From: JACADW01 sp963747985
Lineage (GTDB): Bacteria > Acidobacteriota > UBA6911
Direction of reading: 5' to 3'
Length of the DNA stretch: 64,000 nucleotides
Assembly: GCA_963747985.1 (NCBI GenBank)
Contig: CAVVHG010000002.1
Span: 215,077 to 279,076 of the forward strand
How positions within the stretch are numbered: the first letter of the stretch is position 1; the number at the start of each line of letters is the position of its first letter. Positions 33,995-41,982 of this stretch are shown piece after piece. Position numbers and translations under genes: made by a program. The notes beneath the pieces are model-generated. The model made no database searches, was not told the DNA's origin, and worked only from the letters and a program-made list of their open reading frames with translations.

Positions 33995-35670
33995 CCTATT
34001 CCGGCGGCACGGAGAAGCTCCTGCTCGGCGGCTCTCGTCCACTGCCCGGCTTCCAGCTTTTCCCCCACAGTGGGAAATTGCCGGGCGAGCTCTGTCAACG
34101 GCATCAGCCCCAGGTCGCGCAGCATGGGATACACGATGATTTTTCCGGCGAGCCTTCGGTCCTCCACAGCTGCCAGGCCATCCCGAGCACCGGCCATGCC
34201 TGAGACCGCATCGACAGAGCTGTTGGTGTCCAGTTGCCCGCGCTCGACCTTCTCGAGGACGATCTTCATGTCCCGGATGACTGAACCGCTGGTGCCGAAC
34301 ATGAAGCAGCGATTGGCGATGTAAGTGTCCAGGTCGAGCTTCTCGCGGACAGGAGCCGGAATCCCTGCGAAGACGTTGATGAGGCAGCCGTCGAGGCTGT
34401 TTGCGATCGCGTCCGCGACGAGCTTCCCGATCGGAGCCAGCAGGGCATAATAGCTGAACCTGCCGGACAGTCCCTGCTTTGCGGTGTTGACGAGTTCCAT
34501 TGGTACGCGGTTCGTCCGCGCCAGCGGATCGGCTTTGACTGCGAGCGCCTGGAGGCGTGAATCGTCGACATCGGTGCCCACGATCGTCACGCCCGGTATC
34601 CCCTGGCAGATGTTTCGAATCACGTGCATCTGCCCCATCGGCCCGCCTGCTCCGACGACCGCGATCCTTTCTCCCGGCCTGATCTCTCCGCAGGAAGGGA
34701 TGGAGCGATACGCCTCGATCGCATGCTTTCCCGTGGTGCCGATCCAGCGCGTCATCCCGTAGTGGACGCGGCCGATTCCGATTGATACCGGCTCACCGAT
34801 GCTGCGGCCGCCGGCGACGATGTTTGCAATTCCGCCCGGCGCCAGCTTGTCGTTCAACGTCTCGATGACGCGCGCGTCGACGCCGAAGTAGATGATGTCG
34901 TCAAACGACTCTGCCGGCAGGGAGGGAAGATCATCCGCAGTGTCCGTGCGAATGCCGGGTTCGCGCAGAGCGGCGAGATCGGCGGCGTTCGCACGGACCA
35001 CGACTGCCAGGCCAGGCCTGCCCGTTTCGAGTGCCTCCACCAACCCTTCGATCCTGTTCCCTTCGTCGAAGACCACCAGGAGGCGACCGCCGGGTTTGAT
35101 TCCCCGCCGTTCCGGATTGGCGTAGGAATCCTCGACGCATGCCCACGGCTCGACGAGAGCCACGGCCGAAGCGCTCAGGTCTTCGCGCACCGGGATCAGA
35201 AAACGCTCGCCGCTCAGAGGGTCGATGATCACCCTCTCATCCATGAGCACGTACTCCTGGAGGCCGCCCTCGAAGTTGTATCCGAACGCGGCGTTGGAAT
35301 TTGCGGTGCGGAGAGTGCGGTAATCCGTCTGAACCAGGCATCTCTCGTTGAGGCTGTGATGGCGGACGCCGTCGCCCACGGCGACGATCCGGCATACCAC
35401 TTCGTGGCCCGGCACCGTCGGCCGGTCGCCGGGAACATAGCTCGGGATTTCGTTGAGGACTTCCCGCGGCAGGCCTTCCAGGATCTCGCCCTTGCGCGCA
35501 TGCTGCGAGAACTGTTTCAGGAGCTTGAGATCCGAGAAACAGAGGCCGACCGCTTCGACGCGCGCCAGAACCTGATGCGGCCCGGGAGCCGGGACCTCTT
35601 TCGCGTCGACCAGTCTCAATTCACCAGGGCCGACAAGCTGGATCGCACGCTGCGTGGCTGGCAGTTTCAT
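33973..35670 (-). CDS. Long zinc-binding alcohol/polyol dehydrogenase family protein
   Basis: A medium-chain dehydrogenase: GELRLVDAKEVPAPGPHQVL and VEAVGLCFSDLKLL (catalytic-zinc cysteine region), VPGHEVVCRIVAVGDGV, then the NAD-binding Rossmann loop AVVGAGGPMGQM near residue 350. At 566 residues it is some 200 longer than a normal MDR enzyme, because of an extra domain (about residues 170-320) before the Rossmann fold. The ATG at 35670 begins MKLPATQRAIQLVGPGEL, the usual N-terminus; the frame is open to another ATG at 35718, but that stretch is part of a 23-bp inverted repeat. It is downstream of the aldolase fusion gene and probably in the same operon, oxidising a sugar or polyol. Confidence 0.78.
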   Translation of the reverse strand: MKLPATQRAIQLVGPGELRLVDAKEVPAPGPHQVLARVEAVGLCFSDLKLLKQFSQHARKGEILEGLPREVLNEIPSYVPGDRPTVPGHEVVCRIVAVGDGVRHHSLNERCLVQTDYRTLRTANSNAAFGYNFEGGLQEYVLMDERVIIDPLSGERFLIPVREDLSASAVALVEPWACVEDSYANPERRGIKPGGRLLVVFDEGNRIEGLVEALETGRPGLAVVVRANAADLAALREPGIRTDTADDLPSLPAESFDDIIYFGVDARVIETLNDKLAPGGIANIVAGGRSIGEPVSIGIGRVHYGMTRWIGTTGKHAIEAYRSIPSCGEIRPGERIAVVGAGGPMGQMHVIRNICQGIPGVTIVGTDVDDSRLQALAVKADPLARTNRVPMELVNTAKQGLSGRFSYYALLAPIGKLVADAIANSLDGCLINVFAGIPAPVREKLDLDTYIANRCFMFGTSGSVIRDMKIVLEKVERGQLDTNSSVDAVSGMAGARDGLAAVEDRRLAGKIIVYPMLRDLGLMPLTELARQFPTVGEKLEAGQWTRAAEQELLRAAGIGPGPDGS

Positions 35671-35680
35671 AGTGATTACA

Positions 35681-35766
35681 GGGACAGGCTGCTCGACCTC
35701 GAATTTATCAGTGGCCATCCTTCAGAAGAGAGCCCTGCTGAATTTCGAGGTCGAGCAGCCTGTCCC
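35681..35766. promoter_or_regulatory. Perfect 23-bp inverted repeat before the dehydrogenase start
   Basis: GGGACAGGCTGCTCGACCTC with three more bases (35681-35703) is mirrored at 35744-35766, separated by about 40 bases. In the minus-strand transcript the hairpin ends 10 bases before the preferred ATG at 35670, where a ribosome binding site would be expected, so it could control translation of the dehydrogenase or process the intercistronic RNA. Confidence 0.55.
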
Positions 35767-35776
35767 CATAGCTCCC

Positions 35777-37828
35777 TCAATTCAGCATGACCTGGCCGCC
35801 GGTTACCGGCAACGCCTGTCCGGTCTCGTATTTTTGTTCCACGAGATAGTAGACGGCCTTCATTATGTCGGCCGTCGTGCATCCCCGGCCCATCGGGACC
35901 TTGGCTTCGTAGGCACGCCTGACGTCCGCGATCGTCTTTGCCCCGGGCACCTTCCCGGTCCTCAAATACTGAACAAAGAGCCCGGTCTCAGGGTCCGACC
36001 AGAGCGGCCCCTCGAAGTAGTTCCCGGGACAGATGGCGTTCACCTTGATTCCATCCTCGATCAGCTCCAGGGCGAAGGATTGTGTCAGGCCGATGCTCCC
36101 GAACTTGCTTCCTGCGTATGCGCTGTTGCGGTTCGATCCCACGAGACCCGACTTCGAGTTGATCTGGATGATGTCGCTCCAGTAGCCGGGTTTGGCGCGC
36201 CGCTGCAGGGCCATTATCGGCGCCGCATTCTGAACGCAGACGAAATACCCCTTGTAATTCACGCTCGTCACCAGGTCAAACTCGCCCGCAGACTGCGTCT
36301 TCACGCTGCCGGCGCGCAAGACGCCTGCGTTGGAGACGAGCAGATCCAGGCCGCCATAGAGCCTCACGACACCGCCGAGCGCTTCTGCGACCGAACGTCC
36401 CTCAGTCACGTCGATCCCGATCGCGAATGCCCGGCCCGGGCCGTGGAGCGCGACCAACCCGTCGGCAACCTTCAGCGCGGCATCGAGGTTTATATCGGCA
36501 AGGACGACATGCGCGCCCGCTGCGGCGAGCGCCTCTGCGATTTCCCTGCCGAATCCCTGCGCTGCACCGGTCACCACGGCGACCTTGTCCTGCATGCGGC
36601 CCGCGCTCGCACCGCCCGCCGCGACCTTGCGGCGGTAAGCCTCGACCTCCCAGAACTCGATGAACTGCCGGTCGCGGGTGGACAGGGCCTGGGCGCCGCC
36701 GAGGCGCCGCGCGCCTCCCGCGATCCTGATCGCGTCGGTGTAACTCTGGCGGACCGTATCGGCCGCCGCCCAGCTGCTTCCGACCGTGAACATCCCCAAC
36801 CCTTCGACCAGGACCACCAGCGGAGGCGATCCCGTAGCCGTTTCATGCTCTCTGATCGCCGCTGAGAGCCGGCCGACACGAGACTGCGTGTCCTCCTCTT
36901 CCTTCGGTTCAAACCACAGCGGGAATGAGTAGCAGTAGACGATCTGATCCGGCGTCAGCGGCCCCCGTGCGGCAACCTGGCGTCCGGCCCCGCTGCCGAC
37001 GTAACCCATGACTGTCGCCGAGTCGTCGAAGGCGACGACCTTGAGTGCCTCGCCGTCAGCCAGCAGCCCGCGCAGCAGCGGGCCCAGAGTGGTTATCTCC
37101 CGGCGTGCGCGCTCCGGGTCGAGGCGCTGAACGGGGCCGAACGCGGCTGCGTCGTCAAAGTTCCCGACGCGGTCGCGGATCGACTCCACGATGCGGTCGG
37201 TACTTGCTCGAATTTCCCCGGGAGTGTCCCCACAAACGATCAGTCCATGATTCTGCATCAGGAGGGCCTGCGGGCAGTCACGCCCGGTGCGGCGGGAGTA
37301 GTCCTTGAGGGCCCGGTTGATCGACTGGGCCAGTACGAACCCGGGATCGACGTAAGGGATCCAGAGGATGTCGTCGCCGAAGAGTTCGTTGGTGGTTCGC
37401 GCTCCGCTGCTCGAGCAGGCGAGCCAGTTCGCGAGTGTCGAGTGGGTGTGTACGACGAAGCGACGGGGCAGGATGTTGTGCAGCACGCATTCGACGGAAG
37501 GGCGCTGCCCCCTTTCGGGATGCATGCGTGCGGCGAGAATCGATTCCTTGAACCGTTTCTCGCGCAGGTCAGGATCGGAGCCGAGGTCGGCGGACAGAAG
37601 GGCGTCCAGTTGCCTCCGGTCCATCTCTACGAAGCCCCCGGCCTCGATCGTGGCCAGATACGTGCCGCTCCCCTTCACGAACAGCCGGTCTTCCGTCTTG
37701 AACGATGTGTTTCCGCCGCCTGCAATCACGAAGTCGATATCTGAGCCATAGAAATGCGACAGCTTGATGAGCTGAGCCATCGGGGTATCAGGCTCACTGA
37801 AATCGGGCCAGGGTATCCTCGTAACCAT
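35777..37828 (-). CDS. Bifunctional class II aldolase / short-chain dehydrogenase (RhaD-like fusion)
   Basis: An N-terminal class II aldolase domain: GGGNTSFKTEDRLFVKGSGT, zinc-binding VVHTHSTLANWLAC and QNHGLIVCGDTPGE. The C-terminal half is a short-chain dehydrogenase: AVVTGAAQGFGREIAEALAAAG, LVSNAGVLRAG and catalytic S-YxxxK as NSAYAGSKFG. This domain order is that of the rhamnulose-phosphate aldolase/lactaldehyde dehydrogenase fusion family (YuxG/RhaEW). It would cleave a deoxy-sugar phosphate and oxidise the aldehyde. 683 residues, ATG start. Middle gene of a minus-strand operon with the PHP-like protein upstream and the long dehydrogenase downstream. Confidence 0.88.
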   Translation of the reverse strand: MVTRIPWPDFSEPDTPMAQLIKLSHFYGSDIDFVIAGGGNTSFKTEDRLFVKGSGTYLATIEAGGFVEMDRRQLDALLSADLGSDPDLREKRFKESILAARMHPERGQRPSVECVLHNILPRRFVVHTHSTLANWLACSSSGARTTNELFGDDILWIPYVDPGFVLAQSINRALKDYSRRTGRDCPQALLMQNHGLIVCGDTPGEIRASTDRIVESIRDRVGNFDDAAAFGPVQRLDPERARREITTLGPLLRGLLADGEALKVVAFDDSATVMGYVGSGAGRQVAARGPLTPDQIVYCYSFPLWFEPKEEEDTQSRVGRLSAAIREHETATGSPPLVVLVEGLGMFTVGSSWAAADTVRQSYTDAIRIAGGARRLGGAQALSTRDRQFIEFWEVEAYRRKVAAGGASAGRMQDKVAVVTGAAQGFGREIAEALAAAGAHVVLADINLDAALKVADGLVALHGPGRAFAIGIDVTEGRSVAEALGGVVRLYGGLDLLVSNAGVLRAGSVKTQSAGEFDLVTSVNYKGYFVCVQNAAPIMALQRRAKPGYWSDIIQINSKSGLVGSNRNSAYAGSKFGSIGLTQSFALELIEDGIKVNAICPGNYFEGPLWSDPETGLFVQYLRTGKVPGAKTIADVRRAYEAKVPMGRGCTTADIMKAVYYLVEQKYETGQALPVTGGQVMLN

Positions 37829-37843
37829 GGAGAGTGAGACTCC

Positions 37844-39115
37844 TCAATTGCGGTTCCCGGCCTGATGCCGGGCAACCACCGCCGCCCCGATGCGCCTGAA
37901 GTGATCGATGCGCTCCTCGGGGCCGGAAAATGCCGCGTTCGGATTGCCCTCGTTGTCGACATAGCCGGGGCAGCCGCGCGCGGTCAAGAACTGGTGCGCG
38001 ATGACGACGTAGGCGCCCTCGAGGAAGATCTCCTTCACGGCCGCCGGGACCGGCGAACCGGCGCGGCAGGCCGGCTCCATCGGCAGCAGGTCGAGCGTGT
38101 TGTGCTCGGTCCCGGCCGTCACGGCGAACCCGGCGCGCCGGAAAGCGGTGACGTACCTTTCCAGGACCTTCGGGTCGTTGCGCAGCGGTATGAATTCGGC
38201 GCAGAAGATGTGTTTCTCCCGCAGGGCCCCGATCAGCTTCTCGGGCGGATCTTCGTAGCCGCAGACCGGCGACGCGCCGTCAGCCAGCGTGGGGTAGCAG
38301 GGTATGCCCCCCAACGCCAGAATCAAACGGCAGGCCTGGTCGAAATTCACGAAAGACTCCTCGACAAAGGCCGGCTTGCCGACCTTCATGAGATTGGAAC
38401 GGATTTCATTCTGAACCTTCACGCCGTTCCCGGGATCGCCCTCGAAGGGACGGCCAAAAATGCGGCCCAGCGCCTGGGCGCGTTTCGGCGCCGGCACCGT
38501 CCCGAAGAGCTCCTCCTGGAACGCCTGCGCCACGTGACGTTCCTGCAGCGTGACCATGGATCGACTGACGCCGTAGCGGGCCACGATTCTGTCGATGATC
38601 CGATCTTCATCGAGTGCCGAATCCAGGCCGCCCGAGGCGAAAACATCGGCCATCAGGCGGACCATCCTTCTCATCCGTTCCTCGTCGCTGCGCCGGATGC
38701 GATCGAGCAGTTGCCGGGCTTCCGCTGCCGGATTCTCGAACTTCGTGATGCCCTTGCCGCAGAGATACATCCTGCCCGGATTGCCGGGATCGTTGATCAG
38801 GATGCCGGCGCGTTTCACGTCGTCCAACAGCGCGATGACCTCCAGCCCGAATAACGGATAGACACCCCTGGCGAGCGACCGTTCGGAGAAGGACCCGTAT
38901 ATCGAAAAGTCGTAGTAGTTGCTCGCTCCCAGGATCCGGACGCCTTGCGAAGCCGCCAGGTCGACCGCCTGTGCCACGCTTTCAAAGGCGGAGAAATTCG
39001 GCGGCAGGTGCACGTGTGCGTTTGACCTGGGTGGGACAGCGGGCGCAACGCGACGATCGGCGTCGGCGCTTATTGCCTCGAGCGGGTAATCGATGAGAAC
39101 GTTCGAACAAATCAT
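37844..39115 (-). CDS. PHP-domain-like metal-dependent hydrolase
   Basis: Recognisable PHP-like features: NAHVHLPPNFSAF (HxH metal ligands), a GLEVIALLDD-type acidic segment and TAGTEHNTLDLLP near the C-terminus, which matches the late histidine motif of the superfamily. The middle contains a long helical insert (RIRRSDEERMRRMVRLMADVF). I cannot name the family or substrate. 423 residues. It is the first gene of the operon with the aldolase fusion (15 bp gap), which suggests a role in breaking down or tailoring the same carbohydrate. Confidence 0.65.
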   Translation of the reverse strand: MICSNVLIDYPLEAISADADRRVAPAVPPRSNAHVHLPPNFSAFESVAQAVDLAASQGVRILGASNYYDFSIYGSFSERSLARGVYPLFGLEVIALLDDVKRAGILINDPGNPGRMYLCGKGITKFENPAAEARQLLDRIRRSDEERMRRMVRLMADVFASGGLDSALDEDRIIDRIVARYGVSRSMVTLQERHVAQAFQEELFGTVPAPKRAQALGRIFGRPFEGDPGNGVKVQNEIRSNLMKVGKPAFVEESFVNFDQACRLILALGGIPCYPTLADGASPVCGYEDPPEKLIGALREKHIFCAEFIPLRNDPKVLERYVTAFRRAGFAVTAGTEHNTLDLLPMEPACRAGSPVPAAVKEIFLEGAYVVIAHQFLTARGCPGYVDNEGNPNAAFSGPEERIDHFRRIGAAVVARHQAGNRN

Positions 39116-39123
39116 GCGATTCG

Positions 39124-39615
39124 GTGTGCCGGCCTTTCAGGCCTCGATGGCTATGCGTGATTTCATCCCGGCCTTACGGCCGGGCCTACTTACTGCCGCC
39201 TCTTCGAGGCTCCGGATGTCATTCCCTCGGCGAACGTACTGATACAATCGCGCTGAAATCAGGCCCGAAAGGGACGATCGTCAGGGCCGCGACGGAGGCC
39301 CGCAAGGGCCGACAATGACGGACCGGAAATGATGCCCGAAGGAGCCAATGGTGAGAGATCGGAAACGAGCCCCCAAAGGGCCGGTGGTAACAGATCGGAA
39401 ACGAGGCCCTCTAGGAGACACTGCCGCTCCCAGACCTGGCGCGCTGCGCCAGGCTGGTATGGATCGGGCCAATGGCCCTCGAGAAGGGGCGAAAGATTGG
39501 TAACGACCTCCAAGGGTGAATGAGGCCCGCAAGGGCCGACAGTGAGTAGCCCCGGCCGAAAGGCGGGGCAGCGCCCCCGGATATACCCCGAGCGCCGAAG
39601 GCGCGGTACATCGGC
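39124..39615. repeat. Cluster of short palindromic repeats
   Basis: A string of short hairpins, each mostly GC with a loop of AA or TTCG type: GGCCTTACGGCC-like, GAGGCCCGCAAGGGCC (twice, near 39296 and 39525), GGCGCGCTGCGCC, GCGCCGAAGGCGC. They alternate with ACAATGA/ACAGTGA linkers. Same style as the clusters at 50757, 54478 and 56872. No gene is supported in this 560-bp interval. Confidence 0.75.
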
Positions 39616-39680
39616 TTTGTATGTCCGGTCCGCCATCTTCTTCATTTCGTTCGCAGGATGTCTCGCGGCACACCGTCCAA

Positions 39681-40943
39681 TCACCCAACCGCCGCCGGCG
39701 CCAGCAGTGTGTCAGGCGCCTCGAGGACTTCCTTCAGCCGCTTCAGAAACCTCGCAGCCATCAACCCGTCGATCAGGCGGTGATCCGCACTGAGCACCAT
39801 CGTCATTATCCATGCCGGCCGTAGTCCGCCGTCCTTCACGATCACAGCCTCCCGCATGGCACCGACGGCGAGAATCGCCGCCTCCGGCGGATTGATAATA
39901 GCCGAAAACTCCTCCACGCCGAATCCGCCCAGGTTTGTGATCGTGAAAACCCCCTGGCCCATCGCCACCACTTTCCCGTGGCGCGCGGCCTCGACTATCC
40001 GCTGGGTTTCCGCGGCGAGCTCCTCGAGCGACATGCCCTCTGCTCCGACCACCACGGGGACAACGAGACCCTCGTCCATCCCGACGGCGACCCCGATGCT
40101 GGCGGCAGGGAACTCCACTACTTCCTCATTGTCTTCGAGCCTGCTCCGGAACGCCGGGAACTCGCGTATCACGCGTGCGCAGGCCAGGGTCATGATGTCG
40201 TTGATGGTGCACGGGTACTTCTGCTTTTCAGCCCGATAAAACTTGTTCAGCGGCCCGGCGTCGATCGTCAGCTTGACGTAAAAATGCGGAATAGCCTGTT
40301 TGGATGCCTGCATGGTCCTTGCTATGGCCTTGCGCATGCCGGTCAGAGGCCGGCGGGGCGCACCCTTCGGAACTGCGGCCGCCTCGGCCGCCGCGCGCGC
40401 AACATCGGTCGTAAGGATCCGGCCTTCCGGACCGCTGCCCGGACCGGCAGACTGGAGATCTGCCTGGAGGTTCTGCGCCATCTTCCTGGCTGCCGGTGAA
40501 GCCTTCGTCCTTCCGGGTTCTGCGGGAGGGGGCTTCGGCGCAACCGGCTTGCCCGCAGGTTGTCTGCCTGCGGCGGGTTTGCCCGCCTTTGCCTGTTCGA
40601 CGGACGCCGGTCTCGACGGCGCTTCCTCCGGCGCCGGCTTGACCTCGCCCTTCAGGAACGAGTCCAACTCCGCCCGGGCCTCGGACAATTCGGCCGAGAT
40701 GTCGTCGTCCGCGCCCGCGATGATGGCGATCGGGGCGAGGACCGGCACGGTGGTTCCTGCTGCGCAAAGGATCTTGCGCAGGACGCCGCCCTGTGGCGAC
40801 TCAACTTCGATGGCCGCCTTGTCCGTGTCTATCTCCAGAAGAATTTCGCCCTCGGCTACCGTGTCGCCTTCCTGCCTGTGCCACTTGAGGATAGAGCCTT
40901 CTTCCATCGATTGACCGGCTTTGGGCATCGCAATCTTGCTCAT
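39681..40943 (-). CDS. Dihydrolipoamide acyltransferase (E2) of a 2-oxoacid dehydrogenase complex
   Basis: An N-terminal lipoyl domain with the lysine in EIDTDKAAIEVES is followed by an Ala/Pro-rich linker, a peripheral-subunit-binding domain (SPAARKMAQNLQADLQ...GRILTTDV) and the catalytic acetyltransferase domain with SADHRLIDGLMAARFL (the DHRxxDG motif, with Asp retained) and GVFTITNLGGFGVEEF. The start ATG at 40943 begins MSKIAMPKAG. 420 residues. It is divergent from the DeoR gene and the fused E1; E3 (lipoamide dehydrogenase) is not in the window. The oxo acid is unknown; pyruvate, acetoin and branched-chain acids are all possible. Confidence 0.9.
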   Translation of the reverse strand: MSKIAMPKAGQSMEEGSILKWHRQEGDTVAEGEILLEIDTDKAAIEVESPQGGVLRKILCAAGTTVPVLAPIAIIAGADDDISAELSEARAELDSFLKGEVKPAPEEAPSRPASVEQAKAGKPAAGRQPAGKPVAPKPPPAEPGRTKASPAARKMAQNLQADLQSAGPGSGPEGRILTTDVARAAAEAAAVPKGAPRRPLTGMRKAIARTMQASKQAIPHFYVKLTIDAGPLNKFYRAEKQKYPCTINDIMTLACARVIREFPAFRSRLEDNEEVVEFPAASIGVAVGMDEGLVVPVVVGAEGMSLEELAAETQRIVEAARHGKVVAMGQGVFTITNLGGFGVEEFSAIINPPEAAILAVGAMREAVIVKDGGLRPAWIMTMVLSADHRLIDGLMAARFLKRLKEVLEAPDTLLAPAAVG

Positions 40944-41019
40944 CGACAGCGTCTCCTGAAATGGAATGCAGACCAACACTACTTATCCCGCCATTTCTTT
41001 GCAAGCATAAATTATAACG

Positions 41020-41068
41020 AGATCAATCAACATATTACGATCTTTTCTGTTGATTTTGTGATTGATCT
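41020..41068. promoter_or_regulatory. Candidate DeoR operator in the E2/DeoR divergent region
   Basis: A perfect 10-bp inverted repeat, AGATCAATCA (41020-41029) and TGATTGATCT (41059-41068), with a further TTGATT at 41050-41055, in the AT-rich 160-bp region between the E2 start (40943) and the DeoR start (41104). Position and symmetry suit binding by the adjacent DeoR-type regulator. Confidence 0.5.
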
Positions 41069-41103
41069 TGCGCAATGCTATGGTTTCTTCGAGGGTCAAG
41101 CTG

Positions 41104-41880
41104 ATGAGCCTGACGACCAAGCAACGTGGCGACCTTATCTTGCGGAGGATTCTGGAGCATGGGCACGTCGAGGTGAAGGCTCTGGCGCAGGAAATGTCCG
41201 TTTCGGAAGCGACCGTCCGCCGGGACCTGCGCCCTCTGGCCGACACCGGCCAGGTCGAACTTGTCTATGGCGGGGCGACTCTCCCGCGGGCTACCGATTT
41301 CTCTTTCCGCACCAAGGCGACGCGCAACATAGAAGCCAAGAGGGTCATCGGAGGGCTTGCTGCCGCGCTGGTGGGTGATAACGAGCAGGTCTTCATAGAT
41401 TCGGGCACGACCTGTTTCGAGATGAGTCATCACCTGAAGCGCCGCCGGGGATTGCACGTGATCGTGAACTCTGCGCGGCTGGCGGTCGAACTGGGAGGCA
41501 ATTCCGAGAGCGGCGTCATCCTCATCGGCGGCCACTATCGCCCCGAGCGGATGGACTCGGTCGGCCCGCTGGCCACGGCTGCGATGGAGCAGTTGAGAGG
41601 GTATCTGGCGTTCATCGGGGCGGACGGCCTCAGCCGCGATTTCGGGGTGAGCGCCAGCGATATCGAGAGCGCGCACCTCTATCGCCAGGCCATCCGGAAC
41701 GCGCGCGAGACGATCCTGCTCGTCGATCACACGAAATTCCTGACGCCGTCGCTGTTCAAGATATGCGAGTTCGACGAGATCTCGCGCGTCGTTACCGACC
41801 AGGAGCCGCTGCCGGAGTGGCGGGACTTCCTGAACGCCCGCGGGATCGAGCTCACGTACCCGCCTGCGGATGAGAAATGA
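41104..41880 (+). CDS. DeoR/GlpR-family transcriptional regulator
   Basis: An N-terminal DeoR helix-turn-helix (TTKQRGDLILRRILEHGHVE and VSEATVRRDLRPL) is followed by the DeoRC sugar-phosphate sensor: IDSGTTCFEMSHHL, FIGADGLSRDFGVSASDIES, ILLVDHTKF. It usually represses sugar catabolic operons until a phosphorylated intermediate binds. ATG 41104 gives 258 residues; the upstream ATG at 41062 is inside the candidate operator. It lies 102 bp upstream of the fused E1 gene on the same strand; a 10-bp palindrome (GTCCGCACCG/CGGTGCGGAC, 41900-41920) sits between them. Confidence 0.9.
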   Translation: MSLTTKQRGDLILRRILEHGHVEVKALAQEMSVSEATVRRDLRPLADTGQVELVYGGATLPRATDFSFRTKATRNIEAKRVIGGLAAALVGDNEQVFIDSGTTCFEMSHHLKRRRGLHVIVNSARLAVELGGNSESGVILIGGHYRPERMDSVGPLATAAMEQLRGYLAFIGADGLSRDFGVSASDIESAHLYRQAIRNARETILLVDHTKFLTPSLFKICEFDEISRVVTDQEPLPEWRDFLNARGIELTYPPADEK

Positions 41881-41982
41881 CACGGTAATGCGGGAGCGGG
41901 TCCGCACCGCCGGTGCGGACACGGGGCGGTTCAGCGAAACGCGCCCACTCTCCTGCCGTTCACTGTTGATGGAGAAGCAATC

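Noticed and set aside
35654..38854. Plus-strand ORFs of 403 and 329 residues
   Set aside because: Antisense shadows of the aldolase fusion and PHP-like genes.
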